Below are positions 39,823 to 51,456 of a stretch of DNA of 64,000 nt, piece by piece; position 1 is the stretch's first letter; every line of letters begins with the position of its first letter. Both the position numbers and the translations under genes were made by a program. The DNA comes from Membranipora membranacea (lineage: Eukaryota; Bryozoa; Gymnolaemata; Cheilostomatida; Membraniporidae): contig OU612066.1 in the NCBI GenBank assembly GCA_914767715.1, positions 14,141,001 through 14,205,000 on the forward strand, given 5' to 3'. Below the pieces are notes generated by a model. It saw only the letters and a program-made list of their open reading frames with translations. It did no database searches and had not been told where the DNA came from.

Positions 39823-42800
39823 CTAAAATTAAAAAAATATTATGATATGTGTATTAATGATGGCTAAAGTTAAACTATTTACTATACCTTTGCTGAGGCT
39901 TAGGGCGAAGCTGTATTAGAATTATAGTCATAACAAGACTGGGCTGGGCAATTCATAGATTTAGGCATGTAACAAAATTTAATATTAGGAAAATCACTTC
40001 TCTGCAGCAATTCCCAAAACTCTGACACACTCTCTTTATAAGCATAGAACTATAGAGTTTATAAAAACATGTTGACAGGACACCATATGGAACATTAGAA
40101 TTGAGGCACCGGGTCATTTAATTGTGGATGCCATTACGAAATTGAATTGTGATTAAGCGTTGATGCTGTCACTGATTTTCGGCCAGCGATCTACAACCTA
40201 GGCTTGACGACTCGTTCAATTTAGAACAGATTTTGAGTTGCAAATAGATAGATTCATCAGCTTCTCATGATCAGTTTGATGTTGCTGTTTTAATAAGAAA
40301 AGAAATTCAGGTTAAAGCTTAAATAAAGTTGTTCACAGCAAGCTGCTTGATCTATTGCAATTTTCAAACTTGAAATCCAATCAGTTGATCGAGTTATCAA
40401 TACAAAACTTAGTATTTGTTCTGAAAAACATTAGTAACATCATTGCTACTTTATTCCATTACGCAAGCTCGCCCACAATTAAGTGCCTCACTTATACTAC
40501 ATATGTATGCACGTGTCCTGTCTAGATCTAATATTCAGTCTATGGTTGATGCTGAATATGAATATTTATGTAGCCAAAAGATCAAAGAAAATGTAAACAA
40601 TGGACAACTAAGGACAATTAGGAATGGGACAACTAATAACTAATAATCTGTTCAGTATCAGAGAATCAGAAAGGAATGGAGGAATGATCTGAACTCAATT
40701 GAGGCGATAGCATTATTTTCAGCACCAAATAACTACTTCTTGGTTCAAAGGAACATTGAAAAGCACCACCACAAAATTTGGTTATATTCATTCTTAATTC
40801 TTTTCAGTTCAAGTTTTGCGACCACTATCAATGCTACTAGTGGAAGTGAGCTCTTCAGATATAACACTAGCTTGCCTACCCTCAGCTTTCTACAAGGGTG
40901 CGTTCAATAGATGTGTCGTATCGTTAATCCTAATCTTAATATTCCCATAGACCCAACAGGGGACTGAATAGCAATAAAGTGTATCTGATTAGTAACAGTA
41001 TTATTCTTATAATAATTTTTATTATTAGCTGACAATTTTGTGTTTTGAATTTTAGGAACTTGCGAAGACAGTTTTTACAATGAAAAATTGTAAAGGCTTT
41101 CATCTAGGGTCTCAAGAAATGAATAGGCAACAAAAAAACACTATTTTCGATATCACCGGGTATTACAGTACATGCTGGGACCACAGTAGCCTAGGTGTCT
41201 CTGTCACAATTTTGACACTTTTTTTTCAGAGAACACAAATTTAGCTGTTTGTATATATTTTTCGATAGTCTGATTGGTTTTTAGTCAAATACCATTTTTC
41301 AAAGAATCGTTGCCCCTAAATTACATCTCAGTTGTTGAAAATGCATCGTGTGACATCTTAAATTTAAATTTGACATAATCTCACCTTATGGCCGTAAACG
41401 ACCAGGTATTCCCCTTTGAGCTGTTCTTCATCATCAAAATCTTCTGAGGATGTAGGAGTTATGTTCCCTGTGTCCCCATCAATGTCAGCAGCAGACTTGG
41501 CCGCAGCTACCTCATCATACCTACAAATAAAATAAGGGATCTTAGAAAGAAATAAAAAAAAAATTTTGAAATAAATTAATAATAATAAATATTTAATAAT
41601 TGATAAAAAGTAATAATAAAATAATAAATTAATACAAAAATAAAAAAAGAGGTAGATGGAAAATTTGTGATATTGTATACCTGGACGAGTGATTTCTTGA
41701 TGTTGTACTGATGATCATCATGTCAAATCGTAATGTCAATTCAATTCTCACTATTATGAACAATTAATAATTTATCTATGAATAAATTATCAACAAACTG
41801 ACAGTTTATATAAAAAGGTTACTTTTAAAATCTAAAAATCAAAAGTTTTTCATAGTTCCGTCCAAGGATAAATTTGCCGTTTCACTCAGGTTTGGGCAGA
41901 ATGTTGTTCCGAACAAGTTTGGTTGCATGAGAGCTGTATCCAAAAGTGGAATTGCGGTACACCAATAAATGTGTCTATTTAATTATAATTGTTATGTTGT
42001 TTGAGCCTTAGGGAATTCATCAGCATATGGAAATATCATTATCAAGGGTCATTTGTAACTGAAAGGAAACGAAAACCATTACAATTTCTCAAGAAAAATA
42101 AATGAATTTGTTTTCGCCATAATGCCATCTATGACAAAGTCTGTTTACCCTGGAATACTGCCACTTAGCGAAAAAAAGAAACGGATGGTGAAATTTTCTT
42201 CAATTATATCATACTAACGTAATGTGATGATCTGGTGTATCCTGTGAGTCCTCCTTACAGATGGACAGGAATGGCCGCATTGAAACAAATGTTGATCGCT
42301 CTGTTTTAGTGCTTGGAGATGATGCTGGAAGAAGTGGTTTATTCTGTATTCTATTGTTGTTAACATCAAACGCCGCAGGTTTTGTTGTGATGCAGGCCAT
42401 TGTGTTTCGCCTCTCAGTTCCTGACCTGATATCTGTTCTCCAACCAAATTTTTGAGCCATAAGAGTATCTAATGTACCTCTACGTTGCATGTGCTTGTTG
42501 GACGTTATATGCAGAGGAAGAGGGTCGAACATCGGAGACATAGCGCTTGTGTAACTGCTACCTCTCCTACCCTTTTGTCGCTGCTCGTTGGGAACAGTTT
42601 TCTCTCTTGTTTCTTCAGCACAAACAGATCTAGAAATGCAATGCCGATCCATGACTGGTGATAAATTCAACGGTATCGAGAGTCTATTAGCACCAGTTTC
42701 AGAGGACCGTCGATTGCGATTTGAGTTACAGCTTGCAGACTTATGTAGGTTTTGTAGGTATACTGCTGCTCTCTGAGGATCATGGCTAATACTTCTAGTC

Positions 42801-44033
42801 CTACAGGCAAAGGGTCTGATCACAATAACCCCACCAGGATCATTACCCTTCTCTATAACAGTCATTTGCTTGTTTTGCCTCACTTTTGGACTTCTAGGAG
42901 ATTTTTGTTGGCGTTCAACAGGTCTATCGATCTCAACCCAATCTGAAGACTTGCTTACAGGGAGAAATTCGGTTTGTGGGGAAGTAACTGCTGATTTACT
43001 GAGAAATACTTCATCATATTCTTCTTTCCTATATATACGTGGAGAAGATGGAGCTGATGAGTATCCAGGCTTGATATTTAGTCTTTGTATTCGTCGCTTG
43101 ATCGACGTTGATACAGATGTAGAGTTTTCCAATGCAGTTTGCTCGAGGTACAATATAGCTTTAGCCTTCACTGCCATTTCTTTGTGACTGCAGCTTTGTC
43201 CTTTTGGCACAATGAATGTATCCAGATACGCTGTTGGGACATGCCCTTCCTTGGAGTGGTCCAGTGAACGAACCAAACTCCATCCATTGTCTTTGCGCAG
43301 CATTTCAACAACTTGCCCTGAAATAAGTTCAAACTGATCATCCTATGTGACCATCGGCAGAAACTCGCTAATATTAAGAGTCACATGATGAATCCATATA
43401 GGATTAAGCCATTAATCAAAACCTATTAGGTAATTTATAACAGGTTGAGCTAAATTCAATTTAAATCTGTTTACTTATTTAACAGCAGCCTGCAACACAG
43501 ACTAGGCATTCAATTAAAAAGTCTAGCTAAAACCAAAGCTAGATTCCAGCTAGTTTCCAGCTAAAGCTCTCAAAAGACAGCAATTATAATCCAGAAAAGG
43601 AACCATTATTGGAAGAACTTGAAAATGTATTTATTATTTGTCCAGCCCATCAATAAGTTTTAATCAGAGCATGTCCACAGCTGCCAGAATTAGAGTCTCA
43701 GGTAGACACCCTCAATTAAATAAAAAATCATGAGTCACTTTAAGGACAATAAACTTCCCACCTGTGTTATTGTATTAAAATGAATACATCATTATCCATT
43801 GCCAAAACAACATTGTACCATTGAAGAGGTGATTATTCAACTCTCTGGTATAAAACCTGATATCAAATACAAAAAATATAACATAACAAGTCGTTTAAAA
43901 TTAAAATCAGAAGACAGTGCCCAAACAGAAGCAAACAAGCCTTAATTCACGCACCTTTTTGAACACTTAGCTCATCGAGGCCTGATGCTACAAACGGGTA
44001 TTTCACCTTCCACATATTCAGCACAGTGCACAT
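39649..44033 (-). CDS. Two-SH3-domain protein, four-exon model
   Basis: Exons in transcript order are 44,033-43,955, 43,317-42,219, 41,520-41,385 and 39,822-39,649; junction phases are 1, 2 and 0, all matching. The spliced product is about 495 residues. SH3-1 (about residues 9-60) shows DELS, W39 and the GHVPTAYL end and is split by intron 1. A long basic, Ser/Thr-rich linker follows (about 65-390), with no recognised domain. SH3-2 (about 431-488) shows DTELT, the SKGELVTVLDRDDDD stretch, WVW and GSVPLSCL, and is split by intron 3; the protein ends TDGDDD. SH3 domains bind proline-rich ligands, so a cytoplasmic adaptor or the C-terminal part of a RhoGEF-type scaffold is likely. Paired C-terminal SH3s occur in Tuba/ARHGEF37-type proteins, but I cannot assign the family. 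The 5' end is uncertain: the true start may lie upstream (see 44,830-44,890). Confidence 0.75.
41385..41520 (-). CDS. Two-SH3 gene, third exon (start of SH3-2)
   Basis: Acceptor TTTTATTTGTAG|GTATGATG and donor CATAAG|GTGAGA bound a 136-nt exon open only in the phase-2 frame. It encodes YDEVAAAKSAADIDG, an acidic stretch, then GEYLVVYGHK, the first strand of the second SH3 domain. Exit phase is 0. Confidence 0.75.
41550..41650. repeat. A+T low-complexity tract
   Basis: Irregular AATAAT/AAATAA-rich sequence inside intron 2 of the two-SH3 gene. No function is suggested. Confidence 0.8.
42219..43317 (-). CDS. Two-SH3 gene, large second exon (rest of SH3-1 and Ser-rich linker)
   Basis: Acceptor CTTATTTCAG|GGCAAG gives phase 1. 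The exon completes SH3-1 (GQVVEMLRKDNGWSLV, then GHVPTAYLDTF) and encodes about 320 residues rich in Ser, Arg and Thr with many candidate phosphorylation sites. The donor AC|GTTAGT at 42,219/42,218 gives phase 2, which fits the next exon. If it is not used, translation runs four codons on to TGA at 42,209 and ends HHITLV, which has the class I PDZ-ligand form T-x-V. A nearby GTATGA donor would break the phase. Confidence 0.8.
43955..44033 (-). CDS. Two-SH3 gene, first supported exon (N-terminal half of SH3-1)
   Basis: Encodes KVKYPFVASGLDELSVQK, the RT-loop half of an SH3 domain. Donor AAAAAG|GTGCGT leaves phase 1, matching the next exon. Two in-frame ATGs (44,033 and 44,015) could start translation; the frame is open only to about 44,050. 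AG sites at 44,040 or farther upstream could instead be acceptors from earlier exons, so the 5' boundary is not settled. Confidence 0.65.
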
Positions 44034-44829
44034 ATTCAGCTTTGGTAAAACTCAGCACCTTAGAAAAAAAGTGGGTCAATATTAGAACGTAAAAAAGCAA
44101 CTGCTGTTTATAGAAGTGAATTGATGTTTTTCAGTATGGCAGTGTCAGATAAGGTGTCACTGCCAGCTCAAAAAAGATGACACGACAAGCAAAGTGTTAT
44201 AAAACAGCGACATGATCTATTTATATCTTATAGAAGCCCTACATCTGAGCCTGCATTGAACTATGATACCTTACCATATAAAGACAGCCAGTGCCAGATA
44301 GTGAACCTCACCCCAATGACAGCGGGTGAACTTCTATGAGAATATTTTTTTTCTTTTCATCCCCATGGCCAGCAGCATGTGTAACTGCTAATTAATGTCT
44401 ATGGAACAAACTGCTTCCTACATAACAACTAGGTTTGCTATCGATTGACGACTTTCAATTAGGCATACATCTAGATAGATGAGAATCTTTCTCTGACAAC
44501 AACATCATGGGTGAGATTTTGAATTCAATTTAAACCCCAGCAGGCTAATTGCTCTATGATTGATGATTATCAACAGACAGCACTTTAAAGCAGATTTCAT
44601 CAATTGCATTTCAATGTAAAGCATGGATGAAGTCCTCAGTTTGAGGAACATCTAATAGGAAATTTTCCGACTGTTTACGCTTGATTGAAACGCAATAATT
44701 GGGCTCTTGGGGGTAAAAGCATGAAGAGAGATTTTGACCAAGTGATGTTTTTCAATGCAAGGAAGCAAAGGTACATGAGAGAAGTTAAAAGAAGTTTTGT
44801 GTAGAATTACAGGCAAATAGTCAACTTAC

Positions 44830-44890
44830 ATTTTTGACGTGGTTTCAGCCTTACAGCAAGGGCAGCACCATTAGATAAAACAAACACCTG
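44830..44890 (-). CDS. Possible upstream exon of the two-SH3 gene
   Basis: A 61-nt open segment (QVFVLSNGAALAVRLKPRQK) has a tandem NAGNAG acceptor (CATCAGCAG) and a strong donor, AAAAAT|GTAAGT, leaving phase 1. It could join a phase-1 acceptor near 44,050 (GCTGAG|TTTTACC) and read on into SH3-1, although another AG lies between that site and its pyrimidine tract. Too short for codon evidence; it may be chance. Confidence 0.3.
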
Positions 44891-46234
44891 CTGATGAAGG
44901 CAATGCTGCCTACCGTCTGCCCCTATTGTCACATCAGACTGATTGTGTTCTTTATAAGCCCTTTTGATTCAAGCTCTACAAATGATATGACTAAACATGG
45001 ATTTATTCTATATTTAAAGCCAATAAGGGGAGTGTTTATTGGATTGTAAAAGATTTGCTGCATGGCTGAAACAATATGACACTAATTGTGCACAGTTTAC
45101 AGCGCAAGTTTGTGTCGCTGTGTGTTTATGTATAGAAGAATGTCTTGTCTACGAGTATTTATCATCTAGATACAGGCGCTTGCACCCATGGTTCTCTGGG
45201 CGGGTTCTATACTTTATGCTGTTCAGAGCAGAAGCGGACAATTTGGAGCCTGCAAACACACAAGAGACCTCCGGTGCGTTAGGTCATGTTCTGTGAGGTG
45301 CTAGCTTATTTAAGTCACCAGCTTGTACCAAATGATTAATGAGTTTCAATGCCAAACTCAAAACGAGAATCAAAATTGAATCAAAACAGATCACAAGTCA
45401 ACACCAATAACCTTCATGCCAATCTTCACTCCCTGGCTGAATTATGAGGAGGAGGAGGAGGAAAAGTAAGGTGGCAAGGGTGACTGAAAAGTAAATGTTG
45501 ATCCTGTTAATAATATTACAATGTTTGATGACTTTCTTACTAGGGGTTCAGCCACACAATGTCCGAGTTCCAACTTATTAAGATATTAATAAGAAAGATG
45601 CTTTGCCTTCCATGACCGCAAATGTACTCTTTGCAATTAGGAAGTAGCCACTTAAAGAGATTATTCAAAATCAATAACTGTTTCTTTGACCAGAAAATTA
45701 ATACGTTAACACATTCAGTAATTAGTTTTTCAATTATCTGGTTGCTTGAACACATAAATCATCACCTCTCGATGAACATTTAGCATTATATAACATCATT
45801 TCCTACAATTAGTACAACCTCAGCGTCCCAACCATTACTGGAAATACAGTTCCTTACATAAAATAAGATCAATATGTGCACTGTGATTTAATTACTTTAA
45901 TTTACATCTAGCAATCAGAAGAGAGCTCTTGCAACTGTCAATTTAAATTTATAAAAACAAAAGCGATACCTCACTTTTTAGAGCTTTTTAATACGGTATT
46001 GGTGATAATTTCTAATGGTTATTTCCACAGTTCAAACCTCCAAAACATTTGCAATAATTTGCAGTGACCTCTGAAAGAACATTTTAGAGCAAAGAGCACT
46101 CTTTAAAGATTTTAGGAAAGGAAAAACAACCAATGTTCATACCAGAACATTCCCATAACATTAAACTAAAAAGTTAAATCAACTCGCCCATAGACATTAT
46201 TGAATTGTTATAACGACTTCGAAATGCGAAAACC

Positions 46235-46455
46235 AAAGGTCTCGAGTATGTTATCTCCCCTGAAACAATTGCACATTAAAATGATGACCCACTAACAGTA
46301 TTAAAGTGAACCTAGCTCTGGATTGCCTAGAACAGTTACCAGGCTGCTATACTTTCATCAGAAATGATCACAAATCAGTATTGGTCAAAGGCAACCTAGG
46401 CAAAGATATTTTACAGTTAATATGTAACAGGGGAGATAACATACTCTGGACCCTT
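46235..46455. mobile_element. MITE-like element with 28 bp terminal inverted repeats
   Basis: The 28 bp ends (46,235-46,262 and 46,428-46,455) match at 25 positions as reverse complements, including a perfect 18 bp core AGTATGTTATCTCCCCTG. The 165 bp interior has no transposase, so it would be nonautonomous. I cannot define a target-site duplication confidently, and a chance or structural inverted repeat is possible. Confidence 0.55.
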
Positions 46456-48058
46456 CTAGACGCAGAGTTTTTGCACTTCAAAATTCAATTCAATAATGTC
46501 CTCAAGCAAATGAGAATAATTTGATATGAACAATGGTGGATTTTTGCATACCTTAACACTGGGTCTTCTATGACAAAATATTGAAGTATTCAAATTATTT
46601 TTAAGGCCTCTCGTCTGCAACTTTTTGAAATTATTTTTGCAATTGCAATAAGGCCGTTTCTGACCCACAGGCAATGCAACCTCAGTCACCCAGAACCTCA
46701 ACTTTCTACAGTATTACGACATTTTTGTCTTGCGCAGTCGCATTGGTTGAGGTCAGCCAGGGTCAACTCTTTCGGAATGTTTGAAACAACACATCAACTT
46801 CCATTGTAAATTGGAAATGAAATTCTGAATATAATTTTTCAATTTAGACACCGTAGCTCTTCAGAAGATGATGATTTGAAAAGTAACATTAAAAATAATG
46901 ACAGATGGGTGTAAAATTCTGAGCTCTTAACGTCTAACAACTTTCTGCACACCACACAGCACAACTCTGTTTTCTTCAAAATTTGGATCACTTCTCTCAC
47001 CATTACAGAGAACCGTAAATGAATAGCTTCTGACACTACTACAGTTTCACATTCTCCCTTTTATCAATCTACTATGAGTTATTATCATCGGAGAATATGA
47101 GAGTTGTCCACCTCTTTTGAGTAACGGCATAACTCCCCCTCATATTAGCCTACAAACATGGATCGGATGGTGTTTGCAACATCACACGTCAACAAAATTT
47201 GAGGTATTCAATTCTTGGTAAAATGTGATACATTCAATAAAAAAACTAGCCATTTCAAAACTAATCACAGATGGTACTTCTCAAAGTACTCTACTTGGGC
47301 AAATGTTTCTGTACATTGACACACTTACAATCCCACGTAGTATTATCAAGTACACGAAAATGACAATTGGCAATCCTGGCCACCCCTTATTGCCTATAGA
47401 TGACATCTCTATGTGGTGTGCTGATCACCGCATGGCTGCAAATGCCAAACATAATCAGAAATAGTTGATTTTACGAACAAATACAAACAACACCGGTTAA
47501 CTGTGCCCTCATTCCTTCTGACCAGATAGCAAATACCGACGATTAATTATACAAAGTTTCTCGGGTTAAAAAGACTGTTACCTTACATTCAGCAAGCCTG
47601 TCAAGCATCGTTCCCTACGCTGAGCTCATAAAACATAGGGCGGCTCATATCATTCATGAAACTTGTGCTAGAAATAGTATCACCATCATCAGATGATTAC
47701 AGTCAGAGAATACTCTAAATACCTCACTGGTAGATTTTTATGTGTGTGCAGCGCATATAGAGAAACTCAACCAACCTGAACAATAGACTAAACATTTGGT
47801 ACATCTCCTTAAAACAGACATATTATATCTATGAATTCATGCTGCGAAAGCTAATGAATGAATGTGCATAGCTTGGTGGAAAAAAGCAGTGAGATTGTTT
47901 CTGAATTTGTTAAATGCTCATTTGCTTGTTCCCTGTAGGCCCTATGAATTATCATTATAATATAGCTAGAGTAACGCAATATTAAAGCTATAGTGAAAAC
48001 AAATTCAACGGAGAGCATAATCATTTCTTTCCTGTGCGTATTTCTTGCTATACTTTAT

Positions 48059-48166
48059 TCAATAAAACTGCCCTGATCTAGTTTTTCTAGAAATGATGGG
48101 AAGAGTTTGGATTGTTATCAAGCCTCCCATCATTTCTAGAAAAACTAGGTCAGGGCAGTTTTATTG
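48059..48166. repeat. Near-perfect 42 bp inverted repeat (hairpin or palindromic MITE)
   Basis: Arms 48,060-48,101 and 48,125-48,166 begin CAATAAAACTGCCCTGA and differ at one position (GATCTAG versus GACCTAG when aligned). The spacer is 23 nt. Transcribed, it would form a long stem. It may be a foldback element or a small-RNA precursor; there is no coding capacity. Confidence 0.75.
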
Positions 48167-49250
48167 ATAAGCGTAGCCATACCATACAAGTTGAACCTAT
48201 TATGTAAGCCATTCATCAAAAAATAGATGATATTATTGATTCAGCAGATATATAATTAGACATCAGCAAATATCCTCCTAGCTATTTATAAATATGTGAA
48301 TGTGTATGGACTTGTTATTAGAAATAACCTGGATTTTTTCTAGAATTTCCACAATTGACTCAAACAGTTGAGGAAAAGTTTCTTACAGAGTGAATGAAAA
48401 ACAATGCTAAAAAGCTGATTATGTTTTGTTTGCACCCTGAACAAAGCTAGATGGGTACAAATACCTAGTTTAATTGTAATGGCTGTTGCATGCTTTCATC
48501 GGAAATCAATGATACAGCTTATTTGATTGTATTTGAAAATCGTGAACATTACAAACAAATCATTGAAAATCAATTGGCAATACAAGCCATGCTTCCGACA
48601 CTGCTGTTGTCAAATAAACTATTCTTCCATGTTTTGAGGACAGAATGAAAATAAGAAGCCGGCTTCAGGCAACATATTCATGAAAATCCAATAATTTAAG
48701 ACAATGCAGGGCGCATTTATGTGACAAGCTATTACTCGCAAAGTAAACACATAACACGCTACATAGTCTGAGCCCCCAAGACTTTTGCCCCTCGCCCGAC
48801 GGCCCCCGGCACCGCTACACAATCATGATACAGGAGGGTTGTGAAATGTGAAACCCCTTGATCTTTCACATTGTAACCGTGGCTACAAGATGTAGACAAA
48901 ATAAGATTTGTTAAACTTCCCAATTATTTTATTTCAATGATATCATAACATAGGCAATCCTGATATACTTCCAAAATTGTTATCACCAGGGAATTTCGAA
49001 ACAAATGGAGCTCATTCTGTAAAAGAAAACAAGGTTTTAGTGCATACTCATGACCAACATCTCAAATCGACTAGGTCTAGATATCAATACAAGCCTTTTT
49101 TGTTTCCCAAAATGCAATTTCCTACACATGCTGCCGTGCAACGCTCCTGGGATATGCCAACAGGAAACTGTAATATTCCTGATGTTTCAATATAATACTG
49201 GCAGTGGTTGAAATCATCTAAGTTGACATAGTTTTCAGCGGTCAGCAGTC

Positions 49251-50255
49251 ATGATTGTTAACTCCTCTAGTGTACAAATACAAGCTTGTGATGTTTTGCA
49301 AGTCTGTCCTTTCGTCGATGACATCGCCTGTGAGGTGCCTAGCATTACATTGGTGAATCTGACGCTAAATGTCATAGCTATCCTACTGAACATACTTCAC
49401 ATCATAGTGCTGAGTAGGATGCAGTCTCTACAGGATTTGAGTACATATAAAATGGTTCTACAGCATATTGCGGCAGCGGACTTACTGTCAGCCGCCTCAA
49501 TGATCATCAGAGGAAACTGTGAATTAAGACATGTGATGCTGGATAATGTATTAGTCTCGGCTGCTATGCTGAGCATGCTGACGGATATCGCTCCCACCTA
49601 CCGAATGTACATTTTGGCTCTCGCTTCCTGCGAACGGTATTTAGCGGTGTGTCAACCCTATGGACACACGGAACACTTCATCAACAAGTACACCAGGCTC
49701 TCGATCGGAGGTGTATGGATTGTGGCAATGCTGGTAGTGATGTCTCGGGATCTCATATTCCATGAGCATATGTGCTTACACCCATTGCTCGGACCAACTA
49801 TTTTGAAGGATTACGGAGTGCTATCGATAGACTTAGTTTCAACTCTCATCTCTTGGCTCGTTGTGATAGTAAGCTTGGTCAGTACCACTGAAGGGTTAGC
49901 AAATCTCAAACAAAGGAGACTAAGGACATACAAAGACATTCAAATCATTACCTCTGCGCATTTCATCACTGTTATATGTCTTGTAAGCATCATCAAATTG
50001 ATACCATTAGTTTTAATTGTCGTACTGTATTTTTTCTCCATAAACCAGCCTATATTCAATGGTTTAGCTGGTGTTTTGTGTGCTTTGTACGGCTCAACTA
50101 ACGCTGCCATATACAGCTGCATGGTAAGGAGCCATCGTGCAGAGGTCAGACAACTCTTTTGTTGTAGCTCGAGGGAGATTGCCCCTTACCCTCAGGGTAC
50201 GAGGATTACCGTATTAGGAGCCGAATTAAATTACAATCAGAACATCAGAGCTTAA
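49251..50255 (+). CDS. Intronless rhodopsin-like GPCR, orphan, 334 aa
   Basis: One uninterrupted ORF encodes a class A seven-transmembrane receptor of the plasma membrane. Visible segments: an extracellular N terminus with an NSS sequon at residue 4, then TM1 about 32-54, TM2 66-86 (D77 at the usual 2.50 position), TM3 101-126, CERY 127-130 in place of D/ERY (R129), TM4 with W156 (GVW), TM5 187-211, TM6 235-260 and TM7 268-290 with NAAIY (284-288) in place of NPxxY. A C-terminal CC pair at 304-305 could be palmitoylated. TM6 lacks the CWxP motif and I see no clear Cys at 3.25. The ligand is unknown; such divergent intronless receptors are often lineage-expanded chemoreceptors, which is inference. 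The start fits: it gives a normal-length N terminus and has a purine at -3. Confidence 0.88.
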   Translation: MIVNSSSVQIQACDVLQVCPFVDDIACEVPSITLVNLTLNVIAILLNILHIIVLSRMQSLQDLSTYKMVLQHIAAADLLSAASMIIRGNCELRHVMLDNVLVSAAMLSMLTDIAPTYRMYILALASCERYLAVCQPYGHTEHFINKYTRLSIGGVWIVAMLVVMSRDLIFHEHMCLHPLLGPTILKDYGVLSIDLVSTLISWLVVIVSLVSTTEGLANLKQRRLRTYKDIQIITSAHFITVICLVSIIKLIPLVLIVVLYFFSINQPIFNGLAGVLCALYGSTNAAIYSCMVRSHRAEVRQLFCCSSREIAPYPQGTRITVLGAELNYNQNIRA

Positions 50256-50503
50256 AAAAGCTATAAATGTGCATGCAAGCCACAAGCTGTTTCAAATATT
50301 TCAGTCGGCCTACCTCTGTGATAAACTGTTACCGAGTTAAGCATCATATATCAGCTTACAATATATACATTTGACATGCCCTTGATTTGCAGATCAAACT
50401 ATATTTGAATTGCTTTATTTGTGCATCATACAATCTAATCATTGGTCATTACAGCGGAATGTTCCAGATTTGATATTGAATAGAAAAAATTCTATTTTCT
50501 CAC

Positions 50504-50509
50504 AATAAA
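50504..50509 (+). promoter_or_regulatory. Candidate polyadenylation signal for the GPCR
   Basis: The first AATAAA seen downstream of the receptor stop, about 250 bp away, a normal 3' UTR length. Confidence 0.4.
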
Positions 50510-50977
50510 TCAAGTTGATTCCTAGCGCATCCCATTCACAAAAGTTTATTTTGAAGGAATTCAGATTCATATTCAAATTTCATGTTTTATATATTGATGG
50601 TTATCACAGATTATTGTATGCAGGGAGATAAAAAATATGCAATGTTATGCATAGCAATGGTCATAAAAATATACAAAAATTTCAACGATTCTATTGTATG
50701 GCAAACCAAAGACATCTGGCCAGTGAAACTGATATAAAAGGTATCCACTGTACTATTAAATCAAGTAGCTGAATAATATACAGAAATAGATGCAACATAT
50801 AAAAATAATGACCTATAATACTATTGGTACGATATTAGAGATTCAATATTGTCAACTATCCGGTAGCTAGAAAATCTCATTGTGGATATTGTCAGCAAGA
50901 CTATCTCTTTGTATTGATTTTGTCATTTACATTGTCCTGCATAATATAGACTTTCAAAGTCGATCAACTGTATGTAC

Positions 50978-51065
50978 CTCCTAGGTCTGACATCAAATTT
51001 CCCATTGCAATCTCTTTCGTATTTCGGGCTTGGTCGTGCCAGCCAGACAATCCGTCGTTGATAAT
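50978..51065 (-). CDS. Possible exon 5 of the mucin-like gene
   Basis: Acceptor TTTGTTTTAG|ATTATC accepts phase 1, as exon 4 requires, and reads DYQRRIVWLARPSPKYERDC and on to VRPR before GTACAT. An alternative end at 50,931 (GGACAAT|GTAAAT) would extend it and add one Cys. The phase match has a one-in-three chance and no domain is recognised. If real, and if the gene continues, the GPCR could sit inside one of its introns. Confidence 0.35.
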
Positions 51066-51367
51066 CTAAAACAAACTTTCTTAAACATTTAATTCCGACC
51101 TCATTGAGTTCCAATACAATACATTCTAAAATTTAAACCCAAGCTATCAAGTCATTCTTCATCCGGATATCACCAGTCAACATAACAACATCTTCATGTG
51201 TACGCCATCACATCAAACTCCACACAACCGGCACCAATCATAGCACAGAAGAAACAAAACAACCAAACCAAACAGTGGGCGCAACATTTACACCGATAAA
51301 AGGTAGCAAAACATTAGGATCTGCAATGAGGTTTAGATATCAGGGTATCAAGGCAAGATAAAAGTTA

Positions 51368-51456
51368 GCCTGTCTTAACAAGCTTTTTACGGTGGGGGGA
51401 GTTGACAAGCTTTGTTCCCCCCCCCCCCACACCGAACAAAGCTTGTTAAGACAGGC
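51368..51456. repeat. Palindromic element with perfect 19 bp ends
   Basis: GCCTGTCTTAACAAGCTTT (51,368-51,386) is the exact reverse complement of 51,438-51,456. The interior holds G-rich and C-rich tracts (a C run at about 51,417-51,428) that extend the pairing imperfectly, and a third copy of GACAAGCTTTGTT. It is related to the half element at 36,786. No coding capacity. Confidence 0.7.

Larger units (their letters stand above)
44891..49250. other. Intergenic stretch with no supported gene
   Basis: About 4.4 kb. Short ORFs (for example plus 45,039-45,296 and 47,225-47,464) show no domain or convincing splice context. It contains the terminal-inverted-repeat element at 46,235-46,455, the long hairpin at 48,059-48,166 and a short GAG-repeat near 45,446. 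Nothing else is recognised. Confidence 0.5.

Noticed and set aside
41890-41950. Possible small minus-strand exon between the large SH3-gene exon and the 41,520 exon (phase 2 in and out)
   Set aside because: Its acceptor tract is weak and it is not needed: the flanking exons already match in phase 2.
42261-43187. Three plus-strand ORFs opposite the large SH3-gene exon
   Set aside because: Shadows of the minus-strand exon, which has SH3 motifs and matching junctions.
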